Origin: Isoetes taiwanensis
Lineage: Eukaryota > Streptophyta > Lycopodiopsida > Isoetales > Isoetaceae
Assembly: GCA_021234155.1 (NCBI GenBank)
Contig: JAJEKV010000036.1
Location: 10,677,426 to 10,741,425, forward strand
Direction: 5' to 3'
Length of the DNA: 64,000 nucleotides
Part shown: positions 36,430 to 48,879 of the stretch, in pieces
Layout: every line of letters starts with the position of its first letter
How positions within the stretch are numbered: position 1 is the first letter of the stretch
Program-made: the position numbers and the translations under genes
The notes under the pieces: generated by a model
Database searches by the model: none
What the model was told of the DNA's origin: nothing
The model's input: the letters and a program-made list of their open reading frames with translations, nothing else

Positions 36430-37081
36430 TCCTATGGGCCATGATCGAGTGCAGGTAATAGGGGTAACCTTGAGCTAGTAGTTCAGCTCAAGGAGGTAGT
36501 TAGGGGGCAGTACACTAAAACTACAACTTATTAACTAAACTAACGTAATGTGCTACTCTTGCAGGCCAATGAAGGAGGAGCATGGAGGAGAGAGCATGTT
36601 ACGAGAAGATAGGAGTCATAGATTTTAGACTTAATCATGAACTCCTAAACATAGTGTGATAACATGATGTGCTAACTTTTATAATAATAGCTAATAAGGC
36701 TATATAATTTTCTTGTTGTGTGATCTTGCAAGGTTGATGCAGGTTTGTCACCTTACCATAATGCTGAGGACAACATTATGCTAAAGGGGGGAGAATGTGC
36801 CGTTCTCCTAAAATGTACGATATAAATACGTATATTTCTAGGCCATGTCACCATACAAGCCTACCTTAGTAGCCTTGTATACCGTAGTGTGTGGATAAGG
36901 GAGCATGGCTAAGTTATTTACATAACTTAGCCAACCTTAGGCATGGGACCATTTCCACATGGCCCCATCCTATTGGGCACCCACTACATGGACTCACCCA
37001 ATTGGAGCCACGTGGCATGACATGACAACCCTAACCTACTAATGGCCAAACCCTAACCCTAGGCCATTTTTTTGACTCCAA
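36430..37081 (+). repeat. probable LTR-element end: polypurine tract and LTR
   Basis: At 36784-36795 a purine run (AAAGGGGGGAGA) is followed by a segment starting TGTGCCGTTCTCC, with a TATA-like ATATAAATA near 36820, and ending CCAACA at 37081. This is the layout of an LTR retrotransposon 3' end. The 36430-36783 stretch upstream would be its untranslated 3' part. No second copy of this LTR is in the window, so its borders are tentative. A telo-box-like motif (AAACCCTAACCCTA) lies at about 37048. Confidence 0.4.
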
Positions 37082-37249
37082 CAGTCCTGGAACCTTGTTC
37101 GCGCTCGAAACTCCGTTTCGAGAACCGTCTGCTGTGGCATAGCATAGCACGGTAGCCCCCATCTGAGAGTATACCTTAAGTATTGCTTGATCTAGCTTCT
37201 GCATAAAACATGGAAAAGTAATGCTTAGATGTTGCATTTACGAAGAAAA

Positions 37250-38054
37250 TCACCAATTCTTCAAATGACCATACTGATTACATAAATAGCAAGGCCCTAT
37301 TTTTTCTTGTGAAAATTTTTTAAGACCAACCTTCTTAGCCTTACCAGTGTACAATACTTCTGCAGATTGTTCTGACTCCTCTTGTGCAACATTAGATTGC
37401 TCAAATTCAGTGCGGATCATTCTGATAGCATGTTCCTTAGAAGTAGCTACATTTATGAGCAAAGTTGCTAAATGGCTATTATGAGAAACTAATCTTGCTA
37501 AAGCCAAAATCTGATACTGCTCACTCAAAATATTTCCAGCACCTTCAAGATCTGCAATAATAGAGTCAAACCTTTCTTAAAAAATTAGTTAGGTTGTCTT
37601 TTTCAACAAGCTTCATTTTCCTTAACCCCTTTTCCAATATATCTATCTGTGAGGAACTCTTTTGTTCATAATGTTTAATCAGATAGTCCCACATATCTTT
37701 AGGCTTCATACCTCGAAGTTTTAACTTTAAGGCAGTTCCTACCTTGCACATAATTATGGCTTGAGCTTCCATAATTTTAGCTGCGTCTCCTTCCGAGCTA
37801 GCAGAAGTTCCCCCTGCATGAGACACTACTGCAGGTGTTGAACCACCTTCAGACTGTGCACTAGAACTGGCAGCCGGGCTTGAATCCCCTGAACTAGTTG
37901 CCCCTGCACTCACAACTGCACTACCATCAATCAGATACCATAACTTTTCAAACTCGAGCACACTCCTAATGCTCTCCTTCCAGATTTGAAACCCTCCATC
38001 CCCTTTAAAAACTTCAATTGTATTCAGCAAATTTGCACCAAATCTGGTTGTCAT
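37250..38054 (-). pseudogene. Copia gag, minus strand
   Basis: The ATG is at 38054, 18 bases beyond the primer site. The first 163 codons include FKGDGGFQIWKESIRSVL and later GMKPKDMWDYLIKHY and QIDILEKGLRKMKL, the Copia gag (UBN2-type) core. A one-base frameshift at about 37568 moves the frame to SEQYQILALARLV. The sequence ends in a zinc knuckle CYLCNQYGHLKNW, where the last Cys is replaced by a stop. Between residues 47 and 93 lies a Ser/Ala/Gly-rich linker that most Copia gags do not have at that point. Gag packages the element RNA. The piece stops at about 37250, so pol is missing in this orientation. Confidence 0.85.
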
Positions 38055-38071
38055 GATTACTAGACCTTAAA

Positions 38072-38083
38072 GCTCTGATACCA
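38072..38083 (-). promoter_or_regulatory. primer binding site for initiator Met tRNA
   Basis: On the minus strand TGGTATCAGAGC follows the LTR end (TTTTAACA) by two bases. This 12-mer is the classic plant Copia primer site, complementary to the 3' end of the initiator methionine tRNA. It fixes 38086 as the end of a 5' LTR. Confidence 0.92.
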
Positions 38084-38085
38084 AA

Positions 38086-38341
38086 TGTTAAAATCAATGC
38101 AATCGCCACAGTCTTCCAACACACATCTATGTCTGCATCCGCACCCTGTATTCTTCAGTTAATTACATTAATAGTCATCATCAGCGGTTCAGGGATGGAT
38201 AAACTTTCCAATCCAGGCTTCTTCAATAATGCCCAAATATCCCACAGGCGCAAAAAAAACTTTTAAACCATGGAAACCTAACCAAGTTACCAAGTGCAAA
38301 TTTTCCACGCGTATTTTATACGGCGGAACCGTATATGGGCG
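38086..38341 (-). repeat. Copia 5' LTR, minus orientation
   Basis: Inverted partner of 36131-36386 (252 of 256 positions equal). It precedes the primer site and gag on the minus strand, so it is a 5' LTR. The LTR may extend further, to beyond 38341 (TGCTTGCGGAATACAGC), where the plus-strand copy has no counterpart. Confidence 0.85.
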
Positions 38342-38668
38342 CTGCTTGCGGAATACAGCTTTAAAAAACGATTCTGAGCGCCTCAAACGCAGGCAGCACC
38401 CATTTTCAACTTCAATGCTTTTTACTTGCATTCACTGCCACTGCTTCTCATGAATGCTTGTATGAATCCTCACTAGCCCAGGGGAGCCAAGATGTGGTCA
38501 CTAATCCCCTTATTATGCTCAAATATCACATGACACATAATTTTATCACCCATGATCGAGTGCTACCTTGTATAGGATCCCCTCGATCGTGCATCATGCC
38601 CCTGAGGGTTTAAGCTAGGGAACCTCCCAAACGATCCCATCATCGTGCATGCTCGCGTTTATCTCATT

Positions 38669-38700
38669 ATGACCATGCATCGTGGACGATGCATGGTCAT
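38669..38700. repeat. perfect 15-bp inverted repeat with 2-base loop
   Basis: ATGACCATGCATCGT is followed by GG and then its exact reverse complement. Around it, words like GATGATGGGATCGT recur in both orientations (36390, 38640, 38745). Confidence 0.95.
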
Positions 38701-38769
38701 ATACACATGCCACGCATCGTAGCATAGAGAACATCCTAACGATGATCTGATCATCGCCCACGATCACGC

Positions 38770-39480
38770 GCTCCTCTCACATGATCCTCCCGCCCATGCG
38801 CACTACTGGTGCATACTGGCCTGGAGAACACCCGCAAGGGGATCTCATCATCGCCAACACTCCAAGACTTCCATGTATTGAACAGGTCAAGTCAACACAC
38901 TATCAGCGCCACATAAATCCCACATTGAAACGAGGCCCGCAATGCTACCTGCGTACCTACTTGCCCATGAAAAGGCGCAGACTGATTGCCCCATTCGCAC
39001 AGGAGCACACCATCTTCGAATTGAGACGGACAGATGGATTGGTGAGCCATGCCAGGACAGGCTCTGTCAATGATGCCAAATGGGAGTCATTGAGGATGAA
39101 TCTCATACCCTTCAAAGTTGCCCAGCATATGATCAAATCCAGACGCGCTATGCTGAGTTGGTCACGCCTGGCCAGCCGCTACATGTGACATTGAGCATGG
39201 CTTTCGTACGGGTGCTGGGATCATACCTTCATGAGGTTATGGACATGCGAGATCAGCTATGTCCTCGGGCACACACTTGACATGTATGTATACATTTATT
39301 TCATGGTGATGTATACTTGTACAGTTTGACAGCATTCTTATTACTGCCACGGTTTTTCCCTCGGGGTTTTTTTTAACCCGGACAGTAATAAGTTTGTTGC
39401 GCTCCTTCTGGGTCCCATAGGCCGATTGGTCTCAGTGGACGATAAAAACCATTCTTTCTTTCTTTCTTTCTTTTCTCTTT
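38770..39480 (+). pseudogene. LINE (L1-type) 3' end with RT zinc-binding tail
   Basis: Across two frames the sequence reads as the end of LINE ORF2: around 38990 GAHHLRIETDRW, then EPCQDRLC and VIEDESHTLQSCPAYDQIQ (39083-39140). This is the Cys/His region that follows the RT in plant L1 elements. The 3' untranslated part holds a CCCTCGGGGTTTTTT stretch and GGTCTCAGTGGACGATAAAAA, also found in altered form at about 45630-45750, and ends in (TTTC)n at 39455-39475. The copy is 5'-truncated and frameshifted. Confidence 0.75.
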
Positions 39481-39489
39481 TTTGGTCCC

Positions 39490-42400
39490 GAATTCTTGCC
39501 AAGGACTATGATGTATGTTGGGCAATGAGGAATCCTCAGGTAACTTCAACATCTTTAGGAAATATTTTTGGTCCCGGATAGAAACAAATGGAAGAGTTGG
39601 GAAGAAATTAAGCAAATGGTGGGGTTTGTGGGGGGGGGGACAAAATCATCTTTATATTATAATGTTATAGGGCCTGTCGTGGACCACGCCCTAATTTTGA
39701 TGGTTAGCATTAGATGAGCAGATCTGGCAGTCCAAAAAAAATACCAAAACAAAAGGTGTTACAAATTTCCGTCGGGCAGCCATCGAAGTAGATGGGGATT
39801 GAGCTATCGCAGTGTAGGCTTTCGAACTAAAGATTTTTCATTTAGGCTCTGGAAAATGATGGCTGCTTCTTTTATTTTGCAGCAGGGCTTGTCACTCTGC
39901 TTGCTAAAGTCATGAAGAAAGCTCAAAAGGAGCTCTACAACTGGAGAGGCAGCGGTATGAGTGTTATGGAAATGAGCCATGGTGTAAGGAGTTTTTATCA
40001 GTTATTTAGAAAGCCAAGGCAGATCTCATCAAGTAGATGCAACTACCCAGTTTGTTGCTATCCCAAGTGTACCTTTGTTCTCCTGAAGATACCTCAGAGT
40101 TTATTGTTATCGGATCTTGGGATCATAAAGCCTGTAAGGAAGCCCAGAAATATTCTAAGGCTGGAGCAAAAAAGCTTACAAATATACCATTATTCCAAGT
40201 GAATCGGATTTCCAGGTTTTTACTAATGCAAAATATATACATGTCGCTTGCTTTACATCCTATGATATTCTATTATTTGGCTATGGCACCGAAATGTGTA
40301 TGGATGATTTTTGTTAGATTATCTCTTCTCTAGAGGGAATTATATATAAAATTCCTATCATTGTTTGTCAAAGATATCCACAAGATTAGTTGAATATTCC
40401 TGCATTTTGGTTTCTGCGACCATTATTATTTATTGTGTTCTTCTCTATACTATGTCTCAGATATGGAACCGCCCTGATATTTTGTGGCTGTTAGGGAGGA
40501 AAAAGATCTTTTGGAGCTAAAAGCAGTGTTATCGGGATTATTTTATCAAATTGTTCAACTATTTTGAGCAAAACGAGTTTGTGTATTATTTCTTGTAGAT
40601 GATCTTCATCGGTGCTTTGGTTGCATCCACCAGTTCTTGCAGTAGGCCATGACGAGCACATTTCGAGAAAATACGACACTATAGTTGTTAATCTCTTAGA
40701 CTTTTTTTTATTTGATGCTTTCATTTCTCCTAGATTTCTCTGTAACATTAAGCATCAGGCCTCTACAATTTTGATATTTCCAATCTGCCTTCTCAATTTT
40801 CAAAATTGAAGTTACTTCTTTAGAATTGTAGAAATTAGTATGTCAAGTATTATATCATGCATGTTTTAATGGGATGCAGAAAGCGCTCTGCCATTAACAT
40901 GGGCAATAAGGATGAAGGTTGTACTCTGCGCTACACAAGGTCTAGAACGTCTAATAAATGTTTTGGATCATGTCCTTTTTCCAGTTTGAAGACACATGTT
41001 TCAACACAGATTATGTATGGATATGCAGCCCCCAAATATGTAACTCTAGGTCATGCTGCAATTTCATGTCCTCAACTTTCTTTATTGCAATCTACTCTCC
41101 TGTTGTTAAAGTCCCTTTATGCACCTGCACACGACAAAGGTAAGGGCATTGAGATACTATATGTCCTTATGCTGTAGAATCAGTACCTTCCCATAACTGC
41201 CATGTCCAAACCCATTGCCCCTTTTAACTGCAGATCATTTTAGCATTTTTCTCCACTAGAATCCCCCCATGAACCTGCGCAAGCACAACAATATATGTAA
41301 AGAAAAAGATTGTTTTGGTTTTGTGTTTACTTAAAAAGTGTTTTGACAAGGCTATTGCCTTATCAGCTTGATGCTTCTGCCTGAAGGGATAAATGCCAAT
41401 GCAATATGTATATTAAAAATCTACAAGATAAAGTAGATTAATACAATTTTAGGAAAGAGCTGAGTGCTTACAACGTGGTATTTTGATAATAGATCGAGGG
41501 TATATGGGCGATAATTTTGATGTAAGTTGTTCACATTCATCCTGCCTTATTAAAGCAAAAATTCTCTCAAACTCATTGTCACATAAAGGGTATAATCCAA
41601 TCTGGAAACAAATACACCATACCTACAATTCGTGACTTGGTTGTAAGATTTACAATTTTAACCCATATTTGACCATATTCCATTTTAAGATCAGTCTGTA
41701 CTCATTTGTAAGGTTATTTCGCTTTTCTTGAGTAAATTTAGTAAAGGGAGGTGATGAGAGTAATATTTGAATAATGTATGGATATTGACAATGACTCAAC
41801 TCTTTACCATCTCAATTAGACTAACATATGTGCGCCAGTATAGAGGCATGACAAATAGACCAATAAAGGATGTGAAAAGAATCTGCAAAATTCAGATTTA
41901 CAATGTTGCAAAAACCAACCTGTTAGGGTGTCTCATCATTCTTTTGAACATTGTTTACACATTTTTATTCCATATGTCTGTCTTGAATCTTGCACTAAAT
42001 TCAATGGCTCAAATTTATCCTAAAAGTCAGACAGTCCAGATAGGTTTTTTTTTTGTAGTTCCCTTTATGCCTTTCTACGAATTTCACTTTGCGCCGTAGC
42101 CACGGCAAACAAAGCTCTTTCAGTAAACACATTCTTGTTGCAAGCAAAACCATGGAGCTCCGGCTATGGCAATTATATGGCGCTTCTTATCCCTTGCAAA
42201 TATAAAAGAGCAGAATCATTGTGCTATCCCTAGCATATCAGGCCACCATAGCCAGGCTCTTGCCTAGTTGAACCAAACCAATAATTCTATAAAAAATCAA
42301 ATGCACATGTATGCATGAAAAGAGCAATGCTCAAGACCATTCCTCTGTTAGATGCAGATGGAGCCAACCATTTGGCTCCCAGTATTACAATGCATCTTGC

Positions 42401-44690
42401 AAAGATATGATGTATTTGGCTCATATACAAATATATGGAGTCTCCTCATGCCTAAAATGGCTATGCTTAATCCTGTTGTGGCTGAAATGGCATTGCCAGG
42501 TTCTGTTGTGGAGCTGATGTGATGCTTGATGGAGCTTTGGTCCATCTACAAAGTTTGCCAAGAGGCATGTCTGCAGCAGATGCCCTGGATTGGAAGGATT
42601 TTGATTGTTGTGGATGAGTTCTACCAAAAATCCTAAATGAGCTAGAAAGGCTAGCTAGTCTTTCAAATGACAAAGAATAAATGAGCAAAATAACAATGGA
42701 GCTATGGACAAATAGTGTTGGCGACATCAAAATTTATCAGGTTACATATATATAGAAGCTACAGAATTTGAAGTTTTTCATACATTGGACTTTAAAGTTT
42801 TTTATACAGTAGTCTTTGATGCAATGCTTCCAGAAGACATGGTAATGGTAGGTTTGTCCTTAACATTTTTAAAGAATGGCCGTTCTACAGAATGTAAGAA
42901 ATTATCATGGTATTTGGCTTGGGCAGATGAATATTTTATGGTTTTGGCGTGACTTTATGACAGTTATACAATCTGCTGTAAATTTGGCTGAAGATTTTGC
43001 AGTTTCTAAGGAAAGATGTATACAAGTTCCAAATATGCAGAATGTTTTTGTTCCAAAAGGGTATTTCAAGATAGAGGAGGCCATGGATCTGATGGATCAG
43101 AACATTGCTCAGGACTCTCAAGTTACAAACATTTGGCTAGGATTGAAGGAAAGACATTTGGCTTTTCATTTACACGTTTCCAACATTTAACGAACCAAAA
43201 CATTGCCCAACAACGTTGGGCACCATTTCTAGTTTTTTATACTATTATGAAGATAGCCCAATCCCAAAACAAGTGCGAGCAATCTAGAACTCTTGATTGG
43301 CAAATTCAAAACTCTTAGAAGTACAAGGTTGCCCTGGGATATAAAGTTCTAGCTCCAGGTAAATTTCTTGTTCATCCTAATAAGGTGCAGGTCTCCAAAC
43401 AACATTTCAATGCTATCTTGGTCAATAATTGGAAAACTTACTCTCAACCAAAAGTGCAAACTTTTATAGGGAGATGCCTTCATTAAGCTCTTCCAGCCAA
43501 TCAGGTCATGTACACTAGATGTCCAGATAAGATTGATTCCCCTCAATATAAACTTTGTGGCTGCAACAATTAAACTATCTCCCACTACTTAAAGATAAGA
43601 GAATTCTCGAGATGGCTAGATAGTTACCTTAGAGAGGAAAAAAATATAATGTTGGTAATTGGACCAATCTTATGAATATGCTTAAAGGCTCAAACTGATA
43701 CTTCAACACAATTAGACAAACTTTGAGGATTTATTGGCCTATGCTGCGTCTACAGAGATCTTTATACCAATGAGCACCTTCGACCCTTGACCACTAGGAA
43801 TACCTCTGATATACTGAACCTGAAGCCCTTTCTGCTAAATGGGTATCAAGCCTATATGCTAGACAGGTTCTTGTTTTGTTATGATTGGCTGCTTATGGAA
43901 GGCCAATTCTTGCAATTTTGAGACATGTTTTATCCTATGCTCAAGCAGAGGCACTAATTTTGACACTCCCTCCCCTATAATATTTTGCTTTCCCTCCTAA
44001 TTGGGTTGATATTGGATGGGAAGTAGATCTGGTAGCTATAGATTCGGTGATCATTGATTTGGTAGCTCGATCCTGACCTTTTCCTTTTTTTAGACCTGCA
44101 ATAATTGAGGAAGTATGTACAAAGTCAGAGACAATTGTGATGAACTTTTGCTCGACCTGTGTATTCCCCTGTTTATATATCATGATGATTGCGAATTTTG
44201 GAAACATCCCTATGTTACTTTTCTGATACCGGATCCTATGCATTCCTCTATATGATGTAATTGATGCATGCTTAATATAAACCTCTTCCTTTTCTCCCTG
44301 GGAGTTGGAATGAAATTGAGTGAGCATAGAAGCATTTCTCGCGTAGTGAGCCTGGAGTTAAATCTCAAAGACCCTATTGTATATTGTTAGCAGAAACTGG
44401 ATTCCTTCCTCTAGAAGTAAAAGGGATGCAGAACAATTACATATATAAACATGATCTTGGACATGGATGAGGATCAATTTCCTAGATTGACACTAGAGCA
44501 ATTCATAAAGGTTGGTTTCATGAAGTAATAAAATGGTGCGAAACGCGTATTGGAAAAGGTATATGGCTAAATCTATAAAATTTAAGGAAGTACAAGAACA
44601 AGTTAAGGGTCATGTAAAAGAGTTATGGAGAGACGTCTGAGGATGTGAAAAAGAATCTGACAACGAGAATCTATTTGGATGAAATAAATG
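39490..44690. other. unassigned region, possible exon-like pieces
   Basis: No clear gene. A plus-strand stretch at about 39890-40230 has protein-like pieces in more than one frame (for example EFIVIGSWDHKACKEAQKY) broken by stops, so it is at best a pseudogene fragment. Short plausible segments also lie at 40880-41140 and 42990-43190, without family motifs. Frames at 41767-42099 are hydrophobic and AT-driven. I see no repeats with partners elsewhere in the window. Confidence 0.4.
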
Positions 44691-44739
44691 GCCTTGAGTC
44701 TTATAAGGCAAGGCCATACTTAGTCTCCAGATTGGGAGG

Positions 44740-45145
44740 AACAGGATGCTTACCACTCAACTACAATTATCATCCCATACCCTGCACATAGAAACAAAAA
44801 GGGCAAATGATGTACCACGTAATGAGAGATATTGTCCAGGATGCCTTGATGCAATGGTAGTAACTCAACATCATGCATATTTGAAATGTTCTTCTTATGA
44901 ACATATTAGAGCTAAATACGATATTCGTTTTTGCACATTAAGAGATCTTCTTGAGCTACGGGCTCATAAATTGAGTTCATATCTTAGAGAGATGTGGTTA
45001 GAACGAGCTAATATTATAGAAGTGTTTAACCAAGTTCAAGCCCCCTTTTTTTCCTTTTTTTTCTTTTTGAAGGACGTCAAACTTTCTTCAATATCCCTAA
45101 AATGGCTTTATTATTATCATTATTAATATTAATATTAATTAATTA
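44740..45145 (+). pseudogene. second LINE 3' end fragment
   Basis: The frame from 44746 reads TQLQLSSHTLHIETKR, then RNERYCPGCLDAMVVTQHHA and YLKCSSYEHIRAKYD. This aligns block by block with the LINE tail at 38770-39280 (GAHHLRIET; CPAYDQIQTRY): the Cys/His tail of LINE ORF2. It is followed by a pyrimidine run and a (TTA)n-rich tail at about 45110-45148. It is 5'-truncated and belongs to a different subfamily from the first. Confidence 0.72.
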
Positions 45146-45288
45146 ATAATGCAGACTTGGATCACTTGATCTTATTTAAATAAATTTTTACTTTAGTAAG
45201 CTTTGGGATATTAGTGCCTTAGAGACGGTTAAGACATCATGTTACAAAACACACTAATTCTACACTAGTTCATGCCCCATAAAAATAT

Positions 45289-45440
45289 TTGCTAGCATGT
45301 CTAGCTATGAAGCGGCGTGGAACAATTGTGTCTATTTGCACAGGCGCACAACGTTTCAGAATCAAATATGCTGATGGGGCCATGAGCCACGTGAAAGTAA
45401 GATCTGTCAGTGTTGTCAGATGCAAGGGATTGAAAACGAG
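45289..45440 (+). other. short protein-like frame of unknown nature
   Basis: The frame reads KRRGTIVSICTGAQRFRIKY followed by ADGAMSHVKVRSVS, with the feel of a small beta-barrel of the Tudor/Agenet type (alternating hydrophobics, a Tyr-x-Asp-Gly turn). No neighbouring exons were identified. It may be an exon, a gene relic or chance. Confidence 0.2.
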
Positions 45441-45609
45441 CATCATACTCTTCAGATTTTTCCACTGTTTGCAAATATCAGAGCAACATATGTTGGTTTG
45501 GTTACACTTAGGCAGCCACTACTTGTGCTTTTGTAGACATTTACAGTGGTACTAGCACCTTATATATGGAGGTTCTCGATGCATTTGTATTTGCCTCTAA
45601 AACGTTGAG

Positions 45610-45760
45610 ATTATAGTTTTTTTTGATAGATACCCTTTGGGAAGGGAGTCTTTTAATCCTGTATAGTAATGGATTTACTTTGCTCTTCTTGTATTGGGTC
45701 CATAAACCATTTGATCTCTGTGAATGATAAGAAATCATTCTTATTAACAAATAAGTCATT
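45610..45760 (+). repeat. LINE 3' UTR relic
   Basis: It resembles the 3' untranslated end of the LINE at 39350-39475: a CCCTTTGGGAAGGG-like stretch, TTTTAATCCTGTATAGTAATG, then TTGGGTCCATAAACCATTTG, and GTGAATGATAAGAAATCATT before an A/T-rich end. No coding part is attached. Confidence 0.55.
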
Positions 45761-45769
45761 GTGACAACT

Positions 45770-48270
45770 TACATTCAATCATCCTTGATCGTACTGGATT
45801 CACACTTCAAGGATTCTATTTGTTAACAATTCCACTAATCAAGACTATTTGTTAGCATGCAATGTCATCTCTCAATCTAAGATGCTGGAACCTCAAACTA
45901 CACATTGCCATATTAAAGAATGACAACACAAAACACTCTTAGGAAAACCAAGGAGTTGGATGCATTACGTTTGCAAATGCTTTTTACAAATTTTTGGTTG
46001 AGAAGAAAAGGTTTTAATCGAAAATAAGGTTTTTATGAGAGGTTCCTTTTTATCAAACCATTGTATATAATATCTAAGTCACTAAAATTAGATAAAGAAG
46101 AACCGCTAGAGAGAGAATGTCAAAGTTGTTTCCGCACTCATAACTTGAGCTACAGAGGTCAGATTCAAACGATCTTGGGCTCATTGAAAAGTTATGTAAA
46201 GAGCTTTCCATTGGCATGTAATTTGACGCAGATCTATCAAGATAGATACCTATTTTTTGTATTTTTCAATCTAAATACCATTTTGCAAAGTGTAGATTTG
46301 ATGGTAAAATGCTTTTTATCATAACTTTTGAATTGGGACTCCATCTTGTGTGCTTTTTATTGTTTAGAAAGCTCTCTCTGGGATCTTTCTGATGATGTAT
46401 GATATGCCCATATTTGGTTAAGTTTTCTAGGTCAAAACAGCAAATTCTGGTCAGATTTGATAGGGTTTCATACCTGATTAAAACATGATTTGTACAATCG
46501 CAAATCATACTCCCTGTCTAGCTGATCATTTTAGTCATGTCTTTTGTCCTGTATCATTGTAGTGCAATAATCTTTTATGAAGAGAAGAGATGATGTTATC
46601 TCGACCACGTTTTGCATCTAAATTTTTTTTTTTGAAACTTTTTGTTTTGGATGTGTACTATATTTGATGGTTTATATGTTATTCATGAACTTGCCAACGT
46701 TTTTTGAATTTTTATTTATATTTCAAACAAAAACAAGGTGTTGCGCACAGAGGGTTGCCCTCCATGGCCGGAGGGTGAAGTGGCTTGGGAACAGTTTGAC
46801 AACCACAGTACCACCCTATCATTCCCTGCCCTCTTGTTACTCCAAGAGTACACATTAGAAGAAGAAGGGGCGTTTGTTGTCTCCATTGTGCGCATTAATC
46901 TGTCAAAATATTATGTCATGAGACATGCCTGTATCAATTTTGTCTTGGTCTGGCCCACATTCTATGTAGTCAAGTACATAACTAGATAACCAGTAAATAA
47001 CTACATAGCCAATATAAAAGAAATATCGTTTTTAAAATTTTGTCCAACATATATCCATCATATACCGAACATTTATATATTCTTAACACTTTCCAATCAT
47101 TTTTTTGCAGTTGGCTAATATTTGTAGAACATTTTCTTTGACATTATATTTTTTACAACAAGTAATTGCCCAATATTTAATGCGTAACACTTATCAATAT
47201 TTCGAGAACTATTTTTCAACATTGCGAACCAGGATTGCATAACATATATGCAAGTAACATTTGTCAATGTTTGCTAAGTATTTGCCATGATCTACCCATG
47301 CATAGCTATCATTGAAAGTAAACCCAATCTAAGAAATAGCATTCTGTCGTTTTCTACCCCTCCTCAATGCTAAAATTGCATTTCACAATCCTCCAAACGC
47401 ATTGGACTTGCAAGCTTTTACCCATGTTTACGTATGTAGGTTTCACCAAAGGAACCAAAGGAACAACTAGAAGATGTGCCATGATATTGTAAATATGATT
47501 ATTATTGATAGGCCATGAAACTATTAAGGATGTTAGCTAATCTATTATTATTGCCATTCAGTCGATGGTAAGGAAGTTGAGAACCATCAACAAATTGCAT
47601 CAATTGTTTTAATAATGCAATCCTCCACTAGCAGGGGTGCACAGGGCACGGTTGTATGTTATATATCTGGTACTGGTACATATATTATATATACTATATA
47701 TAGTTGACAAAAAGTCTAGTACAGGTTAAACTATTTTTGGAGCCTTGTTCACTAAGTTATCGGATCTAGTCTTAGGCTTGAAATCTGAGGGTTAGGTGCT
47801 GGCCAATCGGAGCATGCCACGTACGCTGTCATCAATGCAAGCGTAACCTTCTTTACGTGCACGTCGGATTTTAGTGATAAAAGCGCCATGATCTCACCAT
47901 GATCAGGCCATAGTTGGAGCACAGCCTCCAATGCCAAATTCGGAGAAAGTGGTAAAGTGGCCGTAGAAGTAATCCTACTAAAAATTCCACGCTACAATAA
48001 TCATTTTTGGTTGAGGGCCAGTTTCTCCCACAAAATTTTGTTGTGGACCCAAAATTTCCTTTGCAACCATAACTTAAATCTTTGGATTCTTTTGCAGTAA
48101 TCTAAGAGAAGCAAAGAAGCCTGCTTTTGGCTGCCAAGAGAAGAAAAAATCTTTGCATTCTTCTGCCACACGGACTTTGAAGTTTGCCACGTACTGAGTA
48201 ATTAAAATATTCCTAAACATTCACCAAAATATCTTCAGCCTTGATATGATGACACTGCACAGCTGATAAA
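45770..48270. other. no confident gene
   Basis: AT-rich. A plausible 40-codon stretch at 46738-46860 (including RTEGCPPWPEGEVAWEQFD) follows an AG acceptor-like site, but no partner exon was found. The minus-strand frame at 47752-47937 has no recognised motif. Confidence 0.4.
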
Positions 48271-48280
48271 TATGTGCAGA

Positions 48281-48567
48281 CATGTCTTAACACTCCTGCC
48301 ATGGTTTCATACATTTGCAAATGGGTCTCCAAACCAAAAGTTGCATAGCCAGCACACTATAATATCCCTAATATAGATTGCATTGGACAAGGTTTAAGGA
48401 TGTTATCATGTCTTAACACTCCTGCCATGCCTTCATACATTTGCAAATGGGCCTCCAAGCCAAAAGTTGCAGCAATAGCCAACACACTATAATATCCCTA
48501 ATATAGATTGCCTTGGACAAGGTTTAAGAATAAGAATAAGAATAAGGTTTAAGGATGTTATCATGCT
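48281..48567. repeat. tandem duplication of about 126 bp
   Basis: A unit starting CATGTCTTAACACTCCTGCC at 48281 is repeated from 48407 with about 90-95 per cent identity by eye. The second unit also carries a short (AATAAG)3 insertion at about 48529-48545, after which GTTTAAGGATGTTATCATG occurs again. Confidence 0.9.
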
Positions 48568-48879
48568 ATGTTCTTGGAAGCTGAAACTTTCATGGACAAA
48601 TTTCATTGCTTCCAACTACACGAGCTATCATGTGACATTGCATTGACCAGACACATAGCCATGGCGTAAATGGCAATGCCTGCATCAGATGTAAAAATAT
48701 ACAAAGGCAAACCATGATCGACATTGAGGCCACACTACAAGACTAGGCTGCCTTAAGTTATTCAAAATACAATGCTTCCTCCTTGAAATCAAAGGCCAGA
48801 AGCTCCCCATACGTTTCCATTGCACTTGAGATTGTAGTTCAAAAAGTGGTTTTGCTGCATTGCACTTAAATTTGTTCTA

